Assembly: GCF_014054525.1 (NCBI RefSeq)
Contig: NZ_CP059564.1
Location: 568,357 to 632,356 of the forward strand
DNA from: Alysiella filiformis
Lineage (GTDB): Bacteria > Pseudomonadota > Gammaproteobacteria > Burkholderiales > Neisseriaceae
Direction: 5' to 3'
Length of the DNA: 64,000 nucleotides
Shown here in pieces: positions 54,701-60,434 of this stretch. The number at the start of each line of letters is the position of its first letter. The stretch's first letter is position 1. The notes beneath the pieces are model-generated. The model was not told where the DNA came from and made no database searches. It saw only the letters and a list, made by a program, of their open reading frames with translations. A program made the position numbers and the translations under genes.

Positions 54701-55760
54701 ACAAACCAATGCCACTACCGCATTGGAAGCGTTGAAAGCCAATGAAGCGATTGCTGCTCAAAACAGCATTAACACCAGCACAGGTCGCACAGCAGGCATT
54801 TCTGCTAACCTGACATCGCAAAACGTGGTTGGTTTGACCGAAGCCAACAAGTTTGCAGGTGGCGACCAAGTTAAGGGTGTGGTAAGCGTAGGTAGCGATA
54901 CCGAAACACGCCGTATCCAAAACGTTGCCCCAGGCTTGTTGAGTGAGCAAAGCACGGACGCGATTAACGGTAGCCAGTTGTATGCAGTTGCAGGCAATCT
55001 GAACAACAAGATTGACTACAATGCAGCGCGTACTGTAACCGTAGATAAAGTTGCTCCAAATATGAAGGTTGATGAAAATGTTACAGGACCAATTACAGGC
55101 AATACCATTTTGTTTAGTGATGGTACTGGTTCAAGCGTAGTCAAAGGTTCGGCTAATGGTACTGTTGTTGTTAAAGTCAATACACCAATGGCTTACATGG
55201 AAGGTAATAAAAATAACTTTAATGTAACCACAGGTACGTATGATGGCAATGTTTCAGCACCAAGTAATACTGTTCGTATGGTAGGTGCAAGTACGCAAGT
55301 AGCAGGTCAATATGTTGAAGCACCTGTAAGCATTAGCAATGTAGACAGTGCTGTACGTGATGTGGCTGCTGAGGCTGGTCTTGATGTTAATAAACTGACA
55401 CCAAGTCAGCGTCATGGCTTGATTATGAAACATGGTAACCAAGATGGTGTACGCAATAATGTGGTTAATGCTGGCGATTTGCACGCAGTTGGTAGTACTT
55501 TGACCCAACAAATCAATGATGTAGATAATTTGGCTTCGGCAGGTGTGGCAGCCGCCATGGCAACCGCAGGCTTACCACAAGTTTACTTGCCAGGTAAGAG
55601 CATGGTAGCCGTTGCAGGCAGCACCTATCGCGGTAAACAAGGTTATGCCGTGGGCTTCTCTGCCATTACCGATGGCGGTAACTGGATTGTGAAAGGCTCT
55701 GTGAGCGGACACAGCAAAGGCAAATTCGGTGCAACCGTAGGCGCTGGCTATCAGTGGTAA
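39774..55760 (+). CDS. Giant trimeric autotransporter adhesin (YadA/Hia type)
   Basis: The product is 5328 residues. An extended signal peptide (MNHTYRVVFNESTGTYVAVAE with a cleavage region near GTAEAA, 1-55) is typical of type Vc adhesins. A YadA-like head with tens of AIG repeats spans about 103-886, then a neck (STDAINGSQLYAVM, about 975). The stalk, about 1000-4640, is built of alternating NVGD, NAGD and FVN modules in long near-identical blocks. A second neck (STDAVNGSQLYQ) and a short second head (4803-4903) follow, then a heptad coiled coil (4906-5000), a third neck (about 5060) and the beta-barrel anchor ending GATVGAGYQW. Three chains would form one surface fibre mediating attachment. 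The partner gene at 55830 follows. Confidence 0.96.
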   Translation: MNHTYRVVFNESTGTYVAVAEIMPAKGKKSQSTKTVIAAAIAALGVGGTAEAAQVAIGGTNAQTLLTSASISTTKDRTWVTGVTMACTTTNAGVVNTSAVDVGNAGDNIAIGAGSKAFYSGNRDHGGIANIAIGRNADSTGGGSNVDHVSIAIGSNASAVNLGAIALGGKAYSNSSQGIAIGADAKVVGAQSIALGANVDAFGNSSVAIGGDDLDIVARNGTVNGEFAKIAGEALVPADYTRTNASGQASMAIGVGAVSRGDLSTVVGMRGAAIGLASSAFGVASNASGAGSVAIGAGTKSSGAQAIGMGSNITVSGNHAIGVGTSVISNQANTTAIGRGTRAQAADSVAIGTGASIGNLGFQSILIGKDASSVSEREVIIGEGAQGNSGSGEIGAGHIWYRNPYSTVKTRTDSGFLVAAERANSSQTIFSSVVAIGSDAQAEGGGVAIGDDAYVSSQGGGQGVARSLGVAIGANAQSIGGGVVVGSSAQTANINAVAVGRQAVALGNASQAYGVVASAIGEGSLAMGQSATSLGRRSIAIGMSESPELYTNTTNVFANGTDSIAMGSVARAENTRDTAIGAGARAKGIDAIAIGSSANSSALGSIAIGANTQFKKPTGGVVAVGTGSAENMPLTVVGYNASTQSRFGDVVVGSWAKSENANFSINQATVVGNRAVVYGDQGVALGADTRALGNSSVAIGGDDLEKASAALADLLGVAADDVSKNYSTFRNDVNANLTAYLPAVGANAKVYPNTAAIGDASLAIGTGSQTLGVASNAIGANALAKGLSSTAIGTKARAWGSSSVAMGTDTNASGKNAVAIGHDALASGENSISIGLGNNVTGNNSGAFGDPSLVTGEGSYSIGNNNTITTNDTFVLGSGVNRGQTDVGNVSKSLNGTVGNSVYLGKDSEATAGNVVGTKALKSDQTAGTTTTAGDKGTVSSATVKGITYGGFAGATANGVVTIGASGSERRLQNVAAGEISETSTDAINGSQLYAVMKEMPAVVAGDNITVVKGTNATTGQVEYKVSGKKTGEAATDTNTQVSVNSTDKTVKISPTANENGTTNYDLAVNVDGTSIVKNADGNLSVATTTLNNNTNGSIAVPETPADAGNRLVNGTTVANAINQSGFTLSANGSGDSLVNPGETVDLKNTDGNIVISKGADNNNVTFGLNNTIKVGDSSVSTNKPITINGTTGTITGLAPVLPINPTTSGTAPANIVQNQAASMSDVLNAGWNLQEKGQAKDFVRPYDTVNFIDGNGAAVNVTTDAEGKVSSIKYDVVVDNKTIQIKDGKLVATGTTQAPTDSDTQASVSAGNGIVVTDSRNENGTTNYNVSANTTVTTTAAPTGAVSVTTGGDNLVNGTTLANAINSAAFNLTTGGNTTTTVTSNVSAGETVTISGGKAISVSQAENNITINTLYDDKTVKVDEQGNLKVNTGNTLNIDDSTGAINVANTTLKVNAGSPVETPDTTNGSKFVNAGDLANTLNNLGFNVQAAVGDGGKASDVTGAAKTAVKTGDTVTFKAGKNIAIKQDGQNFTISATVDAAPPQNTTLNVADGKVTGTEPTGEGDKLVNASTVGDAINNTGFKVAANGTTSKDSADKTKDNIVNAGDVLNFADGQGTKANVTVDGSTTTVRIDSPLAYVNSTAPTDTSNPTNTVKFVGSDAAKPVSVQNVNSGVGSVTNLDTPVGDAAKLEPADKKKIAEAIDKATGNTLTNAVNVGDLQAAVSAAKTEVKSDDGSITVTPSTNATTGAPVYDVKVATTNLENNPNGTVKTPEGEAGKQFVNASTLANVMNNISHNVTIGKDETDFNNQAGKADFAVKAGETLQFNAGKNLIVKQNGKEITFATANDVTFNNVTSNNINVPTDTADSPITITKNGISAGDKPITNVSSSLPTYTDAPRTGLVNLTNATPNNVATVGDLQKMGWVVQSDKTTGDTSKEFSNQVKNADVVKFVGTGAATVSANTTADGTNVITIDVAEAKAGLTTGNITVNDGTNPAQPAGTVSGDTTNGKAASVDDVVKAVNESGFKVAANGTTSKDPKEPSKDNIVNAGDVLNFANGQGTKANVTVDGNTTTVRIDSPLAYVNSTAPTDTSNPTNTVKFVGSDAAKPVSVQNVNSGVGSVTNLDTPVGDAAKLEPADKKKIAEAIDNAAGNTLTNAVNVGDLQAAAAAAKTEVKSPNETIDVKPTTGDNGQTIYNVEVANTTLTVSNGTSSTGAPSATPAGKVEAPKAGDENKFVNANDLADVINKAGFNVDSGKVGSGINTGNATELVNAGDLVKFIAGDNINIAQKGSEFTFATSHNPTFENNVTIGGGKVDEKGNPLVKVGDNYYNPSDVENGVPKTGATPVTPAADKAAPSVTFKAEDAKPATNNAKDSEPSTALNITSADGKPTQITGVGSSLNTTTVPTNPVGTSPVTPVNQSLVDLTSSTLNPNAVATVGDLQNMGWVVSTATGEYKDVVKNANEVQFIGDGLATVTGVTEGNIRKIKIDVKTAEEAQLPVVYTNVEGEKIVKADGKFYKATDVTKDAATGKNVPNKDAEEVAAGDVIASMNTADNSSTRPMNLSNVKGNLAPTYNSGDNIIGTDGKPTDTAAVPANVSKSAKAPAPADVKAMYNNAATVGDVLNAGWNIQGNGEAKDFVKPYDTVNFVNGTGTTAKVDVNTEGTIANVTYSVNVDGSTVIVNKDGKLQAVSSAPEMGSTDAEKGKAVVGESEIYTEQGTNERLTKQPDGKFTKVDGTEVLADNVVTEKVSDEGKAANVGDIVETINKTGFNLSANNANETLVNPGEKVDFVNGNGTTVTLTTDDEGNSSIKVDSPIAYVNKDKPEDVSTPSNTSKFVGAEPVQVQNVASGVRDTVNAKDPAQPTGAEIAKAIENASAPNLTNAVNVGDLQAVLNASKTVVDSSDKSIVVTPDVNETTGATTYDVKVANTTLTVSNGTSSTGAPSATPAGKVEEPSKDNANKFVNAGDLAKVINEAGFNVDSGKVGSGINTGNATELVNAGDLVKFIAGDNINIAQKGSEFTFATSHNPTFENNVTIGGGKVDEKGNPLVKVGDNYYNPSDVENGVPKTGATPITPAADKAAPSVTFKAEDAKPATNNAKDSVPSTALNITSADGKPTQITGVGSSLNVTPVETNPLTTTTTGKVPANLVDLVGSEDAPVNSNAVATVGDLQNMGWVVSTTTGEYKDVVKNANEVKFIGTGGATVTGKTNAEGVREITIDVQAPEAAQLPVVYTNAAGDKVAKGDDGKFYKAADLTDGKPNDGAKEVPASDVIASMNTADNSSTKPMNLSNVKGNLAPTYNSGDNIIEGGKPTDTAAVPANVSKSAEAPAPADVKAMYNNAATVGDVLNAGWNIQGNGEAKDFVKPYDTVNFVNGTGTTAVVTTNDEGNVTSVTFNSALAYVDGNGNTTTEGKPNTPTNVVKFVGADEAKPVSVQNVNSGVGSVTNLDTPVGDKATLTAENKKAIADAIGNANGSTLSNAANIGDVQAAAAAAKTEVKSPNETIDVKSTTGDNGQTIYNVEVANTTLTVSNGTGSTPAGKVEAPKAGDENKFVNAKDLADAINNAGFTVSANGANGSVVNAGEVVDLNNTDGNIVISKASDNNNVSFNLADTVKIGGNSNASNPITINSTTGKIDGLVGNLPDTFNNDVYNTAKAPVTTNASLPDNLNVKNAATVGDILNSGWNVQENGAARDFVKAYDTVNFVNGSGTIANVSVNANGTIANVSYNADVDGTTVIVNKDGKLQAISAAPIMGNTDAENGKATVGTSPEYTDEKGDILTKRPDGTFVKVDGTVVDAANVTTTNKSDAPRVANVGDIVETINKTGFNMSANNANSTLVNPGETVNFVNGNGTSVSLSTDANGTSTIKVDSPIAYVNANKDDTSTPSNTSTFVGAEPVQVQNVASGVRAESKVPAANVSNPTAGDKKAIANAIGNVTGATLTNVANIGDVQAAAAAAKTEVTSANGTIAVSNSTGANGQTIYNVEVANTTLTVSNGTGSTPAGKVEAPKAGDENKFVNAKDLADAINNAGFTVSANGANGSVVNAGEVVDLNNTDGNIVISKASDNNNVSFNLADTVKIGGNSNASNPITINSTTGKIDGLVGNLPDTFNNDVYNTAKAPVTTNASLPDNLNVKNAATVGDILNSGWNVQGNGAAKDFVKAYDTVNFVNGTGTTAVVETDKDGKVTNVTFNVNSQALNNNSQQPVVYTLQDGTRVYPSPKGDGTFTKEPNGEGDVIDPRATDAPKIIASMNSAGNNTTAPTVLANVNGNLAPTYNAGDNIIGTDGKPTDTAAVPANVSKSAEAPAPKDVKAMYNNAATVGDVLNAGWNIQGNGEAKDFVKPYDTVNFVNGTGTTAVVTTDEEGKATSVTFNSALAYVDGNGNTTTADGKPNAPTNTVSLVGGNTSAPVTIIGATSGLTPTPVTTMPLGNTGAPVNNSLINFNNLPTPVADNTVATVGDLRNLGWVVSAKGNNYSDAVKSSNEVEFVGENGVSVTGMTKDGKRIITIQGVTQAMSVNTTGQAQLGNVTGANVSGSPAGNTTAPSTAPSNAGTTLATAQDVVNTINNVSWNSTTAVAPNSTGVANTTGDTSVKAGDTMTFTAGNNMNLTQDGKNLTIATKDNVTFNTMNATNVNVAPQGNLTVGGNATVDVGGNKILNVANGNLSANSTDAVNGSQLYQIYQVVGGNNQNVTTTNGTLVPVQNGTTPNGTNNATVPNGTSTINTALVIPASPNSNITVINGNVSNTPVSNNYTMTTYNVEGQKNYITNNVLEAIGRMNEQGIQFFHTNDGTGKLRAIQGENDTDSSASGKWATAIGSRSEAAGAQAIAMGREAKALGQDSIAIGTGNVVTGKGSGAIGDPSLVTGDASYSFGNNNTLAFDDTFAIGNNIKQTQANSIFLGNATGYSYATGTDENLVKAADEQVYALAKAADTESTLKNTYELAAKAVTDLNNATAEKKAEAQAKADALKADWEKAQKALGDAQTNATTALEALKANEAIAAQNSINTSTGRTAGISANLTSQNVVGLTEANKFAGGDQVKGVVSVGSDTETRRIQNVAPGLLSEQSTDAINGSQLYAVAGNLNNKIDYNAARTVTVDKVAPNMKVDENVTGPITGNTILFSDGTGSSVVKGSANGTVVVKVNTPMAYMEGNKNNFNVTTGTYDGNVSAPSNTVRMVGASTQVAGQYVEAPVSISNVDSAVRDVAAEAGLDVNKLTPSQRHGLIMKHGNQDGVRNNVVNAGDLHAVGSTLTQQINDVDNLASAGVAAAMATAGLPQVYLPGKSMVAVAGSTYRGKQGYAVGFSAITDGGNWIVKGSVSGHSKGKFGATVGAGYQW
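44517..44943. repeat. Stalk repeat C, first copy (second at 45846-46272)
   Basis: A 427-base block is repeated 1329 bases (443 codons) downstream with few differences apart from one 15-base substitution. It encodes the module from FKVAANGTTSKD through VSVQNVNSGVGSV to VNVGDLQAA. Confidence 0.85.
46368..46972. repeat. Stalk repeat A, first copy (second at 48546-49150)
   Basis: A 605-base block recurs exactly 2178 bases (726 codons) later. The part from 46515 to 46972 differs at only a handful of bases; the part before it includes one clearly different stretch, giving a mosaic. Encoded hallmarks are VDSGKVGSGINTGNATELV and YYNPSDVENGVPKTGA. Confidence 0.88.
50304..50826. repeat. Stalk repeat B, first copy (second at 51690-52212)
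   Basis: A 523-base block recurs 1386 bases (462 codons) later with only a few changes, for example GTAACGACC against GTAACAACC. It encodes GFTVSANGANGSVVNAGE through DGLVGNLPDTFNNDVYNT. Confidence 0.88.
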
Positions 55761-55767
55761 CATCAAC

Positions 55768-55808
55768 CTTTCAGGCAGCCTGAACCATTCAGGCAGGCTG
55801 CCTGAAAG
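55768..55808. repeat. Inverted uptake-sequence pair between adhesin and partner gene
   Basis: CTTTCAGGCAGCCTG (55768-55782) and CAGGCTGCCTGAAAG (55794-55808) form a perfect 15-base stem with an 11-base loop. No T run follows, so full termination is not expected; partial attenuation or mRNA processing is possible between two genes only 69 bases apart. Confidence 0.75.
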
Positions 55809-55829
55809 CAAATTTAAGGAATCAAATCA

Positions 55830-56729
55830 ATGATTAAAACCAAATTGAAACAATGGACACTGATGGCATTGGCAGCCGCCTTGGTCAGCAGTTATGGAGT
55901 GGCAGGCACCAAAGTCAATAGCGATGGCACCGCCGATGAATTGGTGTGGCCCAATCCACGCAGCACGTCTTTCAACAAAGACCGTGGCACTTTCCCCAAT
56001 ATGGAAAACCTGAAAAACATTCGCAGTGGTATGTCCAAAGACATGTTGTATAACCTGATTGGTCGCCCACAATTTAGCGAAGGTTTCCGTGTGCGTGAGT
56101 GGGATTATCTGTTCCATTTCAACACCCCTGGTCAAGGCACCGAAGGCGTAACCACTTGTCAATACAAGATTTTGTTTGACAACCAAAAGTTTGCGCGTAC
56201 CTTTCATTGGAAAGCGGTGGACCCTGTGAATGCGGCTTGCCCACCTGAAATTGCCAAACCCACACCTGAAATTCCACCTGCACCACAACGCTTTACCCTG
56301 TCGGCTGACGCATTGTTTGCGTTTGACAAGGGCGATGAGGCAAACATGAACGACCGTGGTAAAGCAGAATTGGACGCTTTGGCAGCACAATTGCGCGCCT
56401 TCCCACGTCTTGACCACATTCGCATTACAGGTCATACTGACTTGATGGGCAGCGACCACTACAATATGCTGTTGTCGCAACAACGTGCTGAAACCGTTCG
56501 CCGCTACTTGGCTGAACGCGGCTTGCCACGCGCGATTATGTATGCTTATGGTGCTGGCGAAAGCCAACCTGTGAAACAGTGTGTGAACCATGGCAACCGC
56601 ACCGAATACATCGCATGCTTGCAACCGAACCGCCGCGTTGAAATTGAAGTAAACGGCATTCACGCTGGCAGCGCAAACGGTCATACGGGTTTGCAGTTCA
56701 ACTCTGATGGCACCATGCAACAACGCTAA
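55830..56729 (+). CDS. tpgA: TpgA-like periplasmic partner of the adhesin (BamE + OmpA domains)
   Basis: The product is 299 residues. A signal peptide (about 1-26, ending near YGVAG) lacks a lipobox Cys. Residues about 45-135 are SmpA/OmlA (BamE)-like: IRSGMSKDMLYNLIGRPQFSEG, then WDYLFHF. Residues about 150-280 are an OmpA C-terminal peptidoglycan-binding domain with RITGHTDLMGSDHYN and LQPNRRVEIEV. The same pair of domains, encoded right after a trimeric autotransporter, defines TpgA of Acinetobacter Tol 5, which links AtaA to peptidoglycan and is needed for its display. AAGGA is the ribosome binding site. Confidence 0.85.
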   Translation: MIKTKLKQWTLMALAAALVSSYGVAGTKVNSDGTADELVWPNPRSTSFNKDRGTFPNMENLKNIRSGMSKDMLYNLIGRPQFSEGFRVREWDYLFHFNTPGQGTEGVTTCQYKILFDNQKFARTFHWKAVDPVNAACPPEIAKPTPEIPPAPQRFTLSADALFAFDKGDEANMNDRGKAELDALAAQLRAFPRLDHIRITGHTDLMGSDHYNMLLSQQRAETVRRYLAERGLPRAIMYAYGAGESQPVKQCVNHGNRTEYIACLQPNRRVEIEVNGIHAGSANGHTGLQFNSDGTMQQR

Positions 56730-56747
56730 TCGCTTATCCTGAAAAAC

Positions 56748-56788
56748 AAGCAGCCTGTTCCCAAAATTGGTGGGAACGGGCTGCTTTT
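56748..56788 (+). terminator. Terminator of the adhesin operon
   Basis: AAGCAGCCTGTTCCCA pairs with TGGGAACGGGCTGCTT through a 16-base stem with one G:T pair and a 7-base loop, followed by TTTTGTT. It lies 19 bases after the tpgA-like stop. Confidence 0.85.
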
Positions 56789-56918
56789 GTTGCTTTCAGT
56801 TTGCTTTTTGAAAAAAATTTCTTAAAATTCAATATATGAAAATTTTGAAAAATCAAATTTTAGGCGTTTTGCAAAGGTTTTAGGCTACCTGAAAACCCTT
56901 TGTGAACAGGGATTTTTT

Positions 56919-59900
56919 ATGCTCCACTTGTATCAATCCAATAAATTGGAATACCTTGCCGATTTAATGGTGCGTTTGCAAAGCCTGACGCCCTTGCAAC
57001 ACCCCATGGCTGCCGAAGAAATTGTGGTACAAAGCCAAGGTATGCGCCGTTTTATCAGTCAATATTTGGCAGAAAAACAAGGCATTGCCGCCAATTTGCG
57101 ATTCAGCCTGCCTGCGGGTTTGAGCTGGCGACTCACGCGCGAAATGTTGCCCAACACCCCTGCGCTCAACCCTTTTTCCACGCCCGTGTTGCAATGGCGA
57201 TTGCTGACGCTGTTTCAATCGCCCGAATTTGCCAGTGCGCCCCAGTTTCAGGCAGCCCACAACGCGCTACACAGCTATTTGCAAAATGGCGAATATGCCG
57301 CCTATCAGCTTGCCGCGCAACTGGCAGACGTGTTTGACCAATATTTGGTTTACCGCCCAAATTGGATTGAAGCGTGGGCAACAGGCAAACGCATTGCCCA
57401 GTTGGACGCAAAATCCGCCGCCGAACAAGATTGGCAAATGGCGTTGTGGCAATATTTGGACGATGGCAAGCAACAAACCGCCCACCGCGCCCAACTTTGG
57501 CACGATTTGATGCAAGAATTGGCGCAACCCAAAGTGCGGCTGCCTGAACGCTTTTTCGTGTTTGGCATAGCCACGCTTGCGCCGATGTATTTGGCTTTGC
57601 TCAAACAACTGGCGTTGCACAGCGAAGTGCATATTTTGGCGTTGAACCCCAGCGCGGAATATTGGGGCAATGTGATTGAACCCGCCCAAATTTTGCAGCA
57701 CCAACATGATTTTGATTTGAGCCAACAGGGACACCCCTTGCTCGCCTCGTTGGGCAAACAAGGGCGCGATTTTTTCAATGATTTAACCGAAGCCGATATT
57801 CAACTGGATATTCCCGTTTTTGACGAAAATGCCGTTTCAGGCAGCCTGTTGCACAGCTTGCAATACCACATACAAACCCAAACGCTGCCTGAAATTGCCC
57901 ATCAAGAACACGATTTTATGGCACAACACCAAGCCCATTTGCAAGAAAACGTGTTGCCCAAACAGCCCGAAATCGCCCAAATTTACCACAATAACATCAA
58001 AAAAATTGATGAAAATGCCGATTTAAATTCAGAAGACAAACGCATACAGCGCAACATCGCCCAATTTCGCGCCGACAACAGCATACAAATTCACAGCGCA
58101 CACAGCCCATTGCGCGAATTGCAAATTTTGAAAGACCAACTTTTGCAGTTGCTCCACCAAAACCGCGATTGGCAACCACACGACATCGCCGTGCTGACCC
58201 CCCACATTGAACCCTACGCCCCTTTTATTGAAGCAGTGTTTGGCGAACACGGTGGCGGCACGCCTTTGCCATTTTGCCTTTCCGATGTGAAATTGTCGCG
58301 CCGCCAGCCGTTTTTGTATGCTTTGGAACAAATTTTGGGCTTGCTCGGCAGCCGCTTTGAAACCGACAAATTGCTCCCACTTTTGGACAGCGATTTGATT
58401 TTGCAAAAATTCAATCTGAACCGCGAAGATTTGCCCCTGTTGCACGACACCGTGGCGCAACTCAATATCCGTTGGGGTGCAGACCAGCAGCAACGCGCCC
58501 AATATGGTGATTCACATGCCCTGTTTACATGGCAACAAGGTTTGGAGCGGCTGATTTTGGGTTTCGTGCTGCCTGAAAATGCCCCCTTGTGGCAAGGCAC
58601 CATGGCACACGCCAGTCGCCCAGATGATTTAAATGCTTTGAGTAATTTTGCCATTTTCATCAGAAAATTGAATGAAATTCGCCAACAATGGCAATCGCCT
58701 TGTCATATTGGCGGGTGGTGCGAGCGCATTCGCCATTTGCAAAGCGAATTGTTGCACATTCCCACCCAAGAACAACATGCCGTGCAACAGTTGGAACAAG
58801 CCCTTGCCGATTGGCTGGCTGAAAGCGCATTGGCGGATTTTCAGGCAGCCATCGGTGCCGACACCGCCATTCAGCACATTAATCGCTTTTTGTCCACGCA
58901 AAGTGAGGCGGGATTTTTGCGCGGTGGCATCACATTTTGCAGCATGGTGCCAATGCGTTCGCTGCCATTTAAGGTTTTGTGTTTAATCGGTTTGAACGAT
59001 GGCGATTTTCCACGCACCACCAAGGCATCGAGCTTTGATTTGATTGCCAAACACACGCAAAAAGGCGACCGCGCTCGCCGCGATGACGACCGCTATTTGT
59101 TTTTGGAAGCGATTTTGTCGGCGCGTGAAGTTTTGTATTTGTCGTTTGTGGGCAAAGACATACGCACCGATGAAATGCGTGCGCCATCGGCATTGTTGAA
59201 TGAATTGGGCGACACCATCGCGCATTTGGGCAACATTCCCACCAGCGATTTGATGCAAAATTGGGTGATTCAGCACCCTTTGCAGGCGTTTTCGCGGCAG
59301 TATTTTTCAGGCAGCCACGCGCTGTTCAGCAGTCGCCAAGATTATGCGGCGGCTTTGAATGTGCCTGCTCAAAAGTTGCTGCCTTTTATCAACAGGCTGC
59401 CTGAAAACCCCATATCATCAAATCATTTAATCATAGAACAAAAATCATTGATTCAATTTTGGCGCAACCCCGTTCGGCATTATTTGCGGCAACAGTTGGA
59501 TTGGCAAGCCCCATATCATCAAAATCCATGGCAAAGTGAAGAACCGTTTATCCCCGACACGCCACGCCAGCTTGCCGATGCCTATGTGCAAGCGCGTCAA
59601 AAAGGGCAAGATTTTGAACAGTTGGCAAACGAATTGGCGGCAAAAAGCCTGTTGCCCACAGGCAAATTGGGCGAATTGGTGCGCCATGAATACGCCAGCA
59701 AAGCGGCATTGATTCGCAGCGATTTGATTCACAGCCCACGTCGCCCTGAACGCAAAGGCACTTTGCACACCGATTCAGGCAGCCTGAATTTTCGCCTGAA
59801 CCACAATCACGAAATGGGGCAAATCATTTATGCCACGCAGTTTTTGCATCAAGGCAATGAACACGGGCGTTTGTTTGCCAGTGACAAAATTGAATTGCTG

Positions 59901-60350
59901 CTTTTGCACCTGATTTATTGCGCCACCACAGACGACACGCCACAAGCCACACACTTGATTCAATTAACAGAAACCACATCGCTGCCCCCCATTGACCGCT
60001 ATGTGGCAAAGGACAATTTGGCACTTTGGCTTGCCGCGTATCAGGCAGGGCAGCTTGCGCCACAGCCGTTTTTTCCGCGCGTGAATTTGGCAGCCGCCAA
60101 CGCGCTCTACACCGCCAGCAAACCCGAAAACGCCACATGGCAAAAAGCCATTGAAGCCGCCGCCAGCGTGTACCACACAGGTTTTAATGTGAATGGGCAG
60201 GACAATTATCCCGAAGTCAAATTGATTTATGGGCGCAACGATGAAGATGAATTGCCGTATTTGTTGCCCGCGTTTCGCGCTTTAACCGAAAATCTGTTTG
60301 CGCCATTGTCAGGCTGCCTGAAAGCCCTATCGGGGCAAGATGGGGCATAG
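56919..60350 (+). CDS. recC: Exodeoxyribonuclease V subunit gamma (RecC)
   Basis: The product is 1143 residues starting MLHLYQSNKLEYLADLMVRL, with IVVQSQGMRRFISQYLAE, the LRELQILKDQLLQLL region and a GGITFCSMVPMRSLPFKVLCLIGLNDGDFPR segment, all typical of RecC. RecC scans for Chi and holds the RecBCD complex together in repair of double-strand breaks and in recombination after DNA uptake. recB and recD are not in the window. Several uptake sequences are translated (SGSLLHS, RLPENPIS, SGSLNFR, SGCLKAL). AGGGA is the ribosome binding site. Confidence 0.95.
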   Translation: MLHLYQSNKLEYLADLMVRLQSLTPLQHPMAAEEIVVQSQGMRRFISQYLAEKQGIAANLRFSLPAGLSWRLTREMLPNTPALNPFSTPVLQWRLLTLFQSPEFASAPQFQAAHNALHSYLQNGEYAAYQLAAQLADVFDQYLVYRPNWIEAWATGKRIAQLDAKSAAEQDWQMALWQYLDDGKQQTAHRAQLWHDLMQELAQPKVRLPERFFVFGIATLAPMYLALLKQLALHSEVHILALNPSAEYWGNVIEPAQILQHQHDFDLSQQGHPLLASLGKQGRDFFNDLTEADIQLDIPVFDENAVSGSLLHSLQYHIQTQTLPEIAHQEHDFMAQHQAHLQENVLPKQPEIAQIYHNNIKKIDENADLNSEDKRIQRNIAQFRADNSIQIHSAHSPLRELQILKDQLLQLLHQNRDWQPHDIAVLTPHIEPYAPFIEAVFGEHGGGTPLPFCLSDVKLSRRQPFLYALEQILGLLGSRFETDKLLPLLDSDLILQKFNLNREDLPLLHDTVAQLNIRWGADQQQRAQYGDSHALFTWQQGLERLILGFVLPENAPLWQGTMAHASRPDDLNALSNFAIFIRKLNEIRQQWQSPCHIGGWCERIRHLQSELLHIPTQEQHAVQQLEQALADWLAESALADFQAAIGADTAIQHINRFLSTQSEAGFLRGGITFCSMVPMRSLPFKVLCLIGLNDGDFPRTTKASSFDLIAKHTQKGDRARRDDDRYLFLEAILSAREVLYLSFVGKDIRTDEMRAPSALLNELGDTIAHLGNIPTSDLMQNWVIQHPLQAFSRQYFSGSHALFSSRQDYAAALNVPAQKLLPFINRLPENPISSNHLIIEQKSLIQFWRNPVRHYLRQQLDWQAPYHQNPWQSEEPFIPDTPRQLADAYVQARQKGQDFEQLANELAAKSLLPTGKLGELVRHEYASKAALIRSDLIHSPRRPERKGTLHTDSGSLNFRLNHNHEMGQIIYATQFLHQGNEHGRLFASDKIELLLLHLIYCATTDDTPQATHLIQLTETTSLPPIDRYVAKDNLALWLAAYQAGQLAPQPFFPRVNLAAANALYTASKPENATWQKAIEAAASVYHTGFNVNGQDNYPEVKLIYGRNDEDELPYLLPAFRALTENLFAPLSGCLKALSGQDGA

Positions 60351-60356
60351 AAAAGC

Positions 60357-60386
60357 AAAAGGCGGATACACAATCCGCCTTTTTTG
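60357..60386. terminator. Bidirectional terminator between recC and tsaC
   Basis: AAAAGGCGGAT and ATCCGCCTTTTTT form a stem with a 5-base loop, with T-rich tails in both directions. It can serve recC on the plus strand and tsaC on the minus strand. Confidence 0.88.
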
Positions 60387-60434
60387 TGATGATGATTTAT
60401 TTTTTTGATGAAAATAACGCAATAACATCAAATT

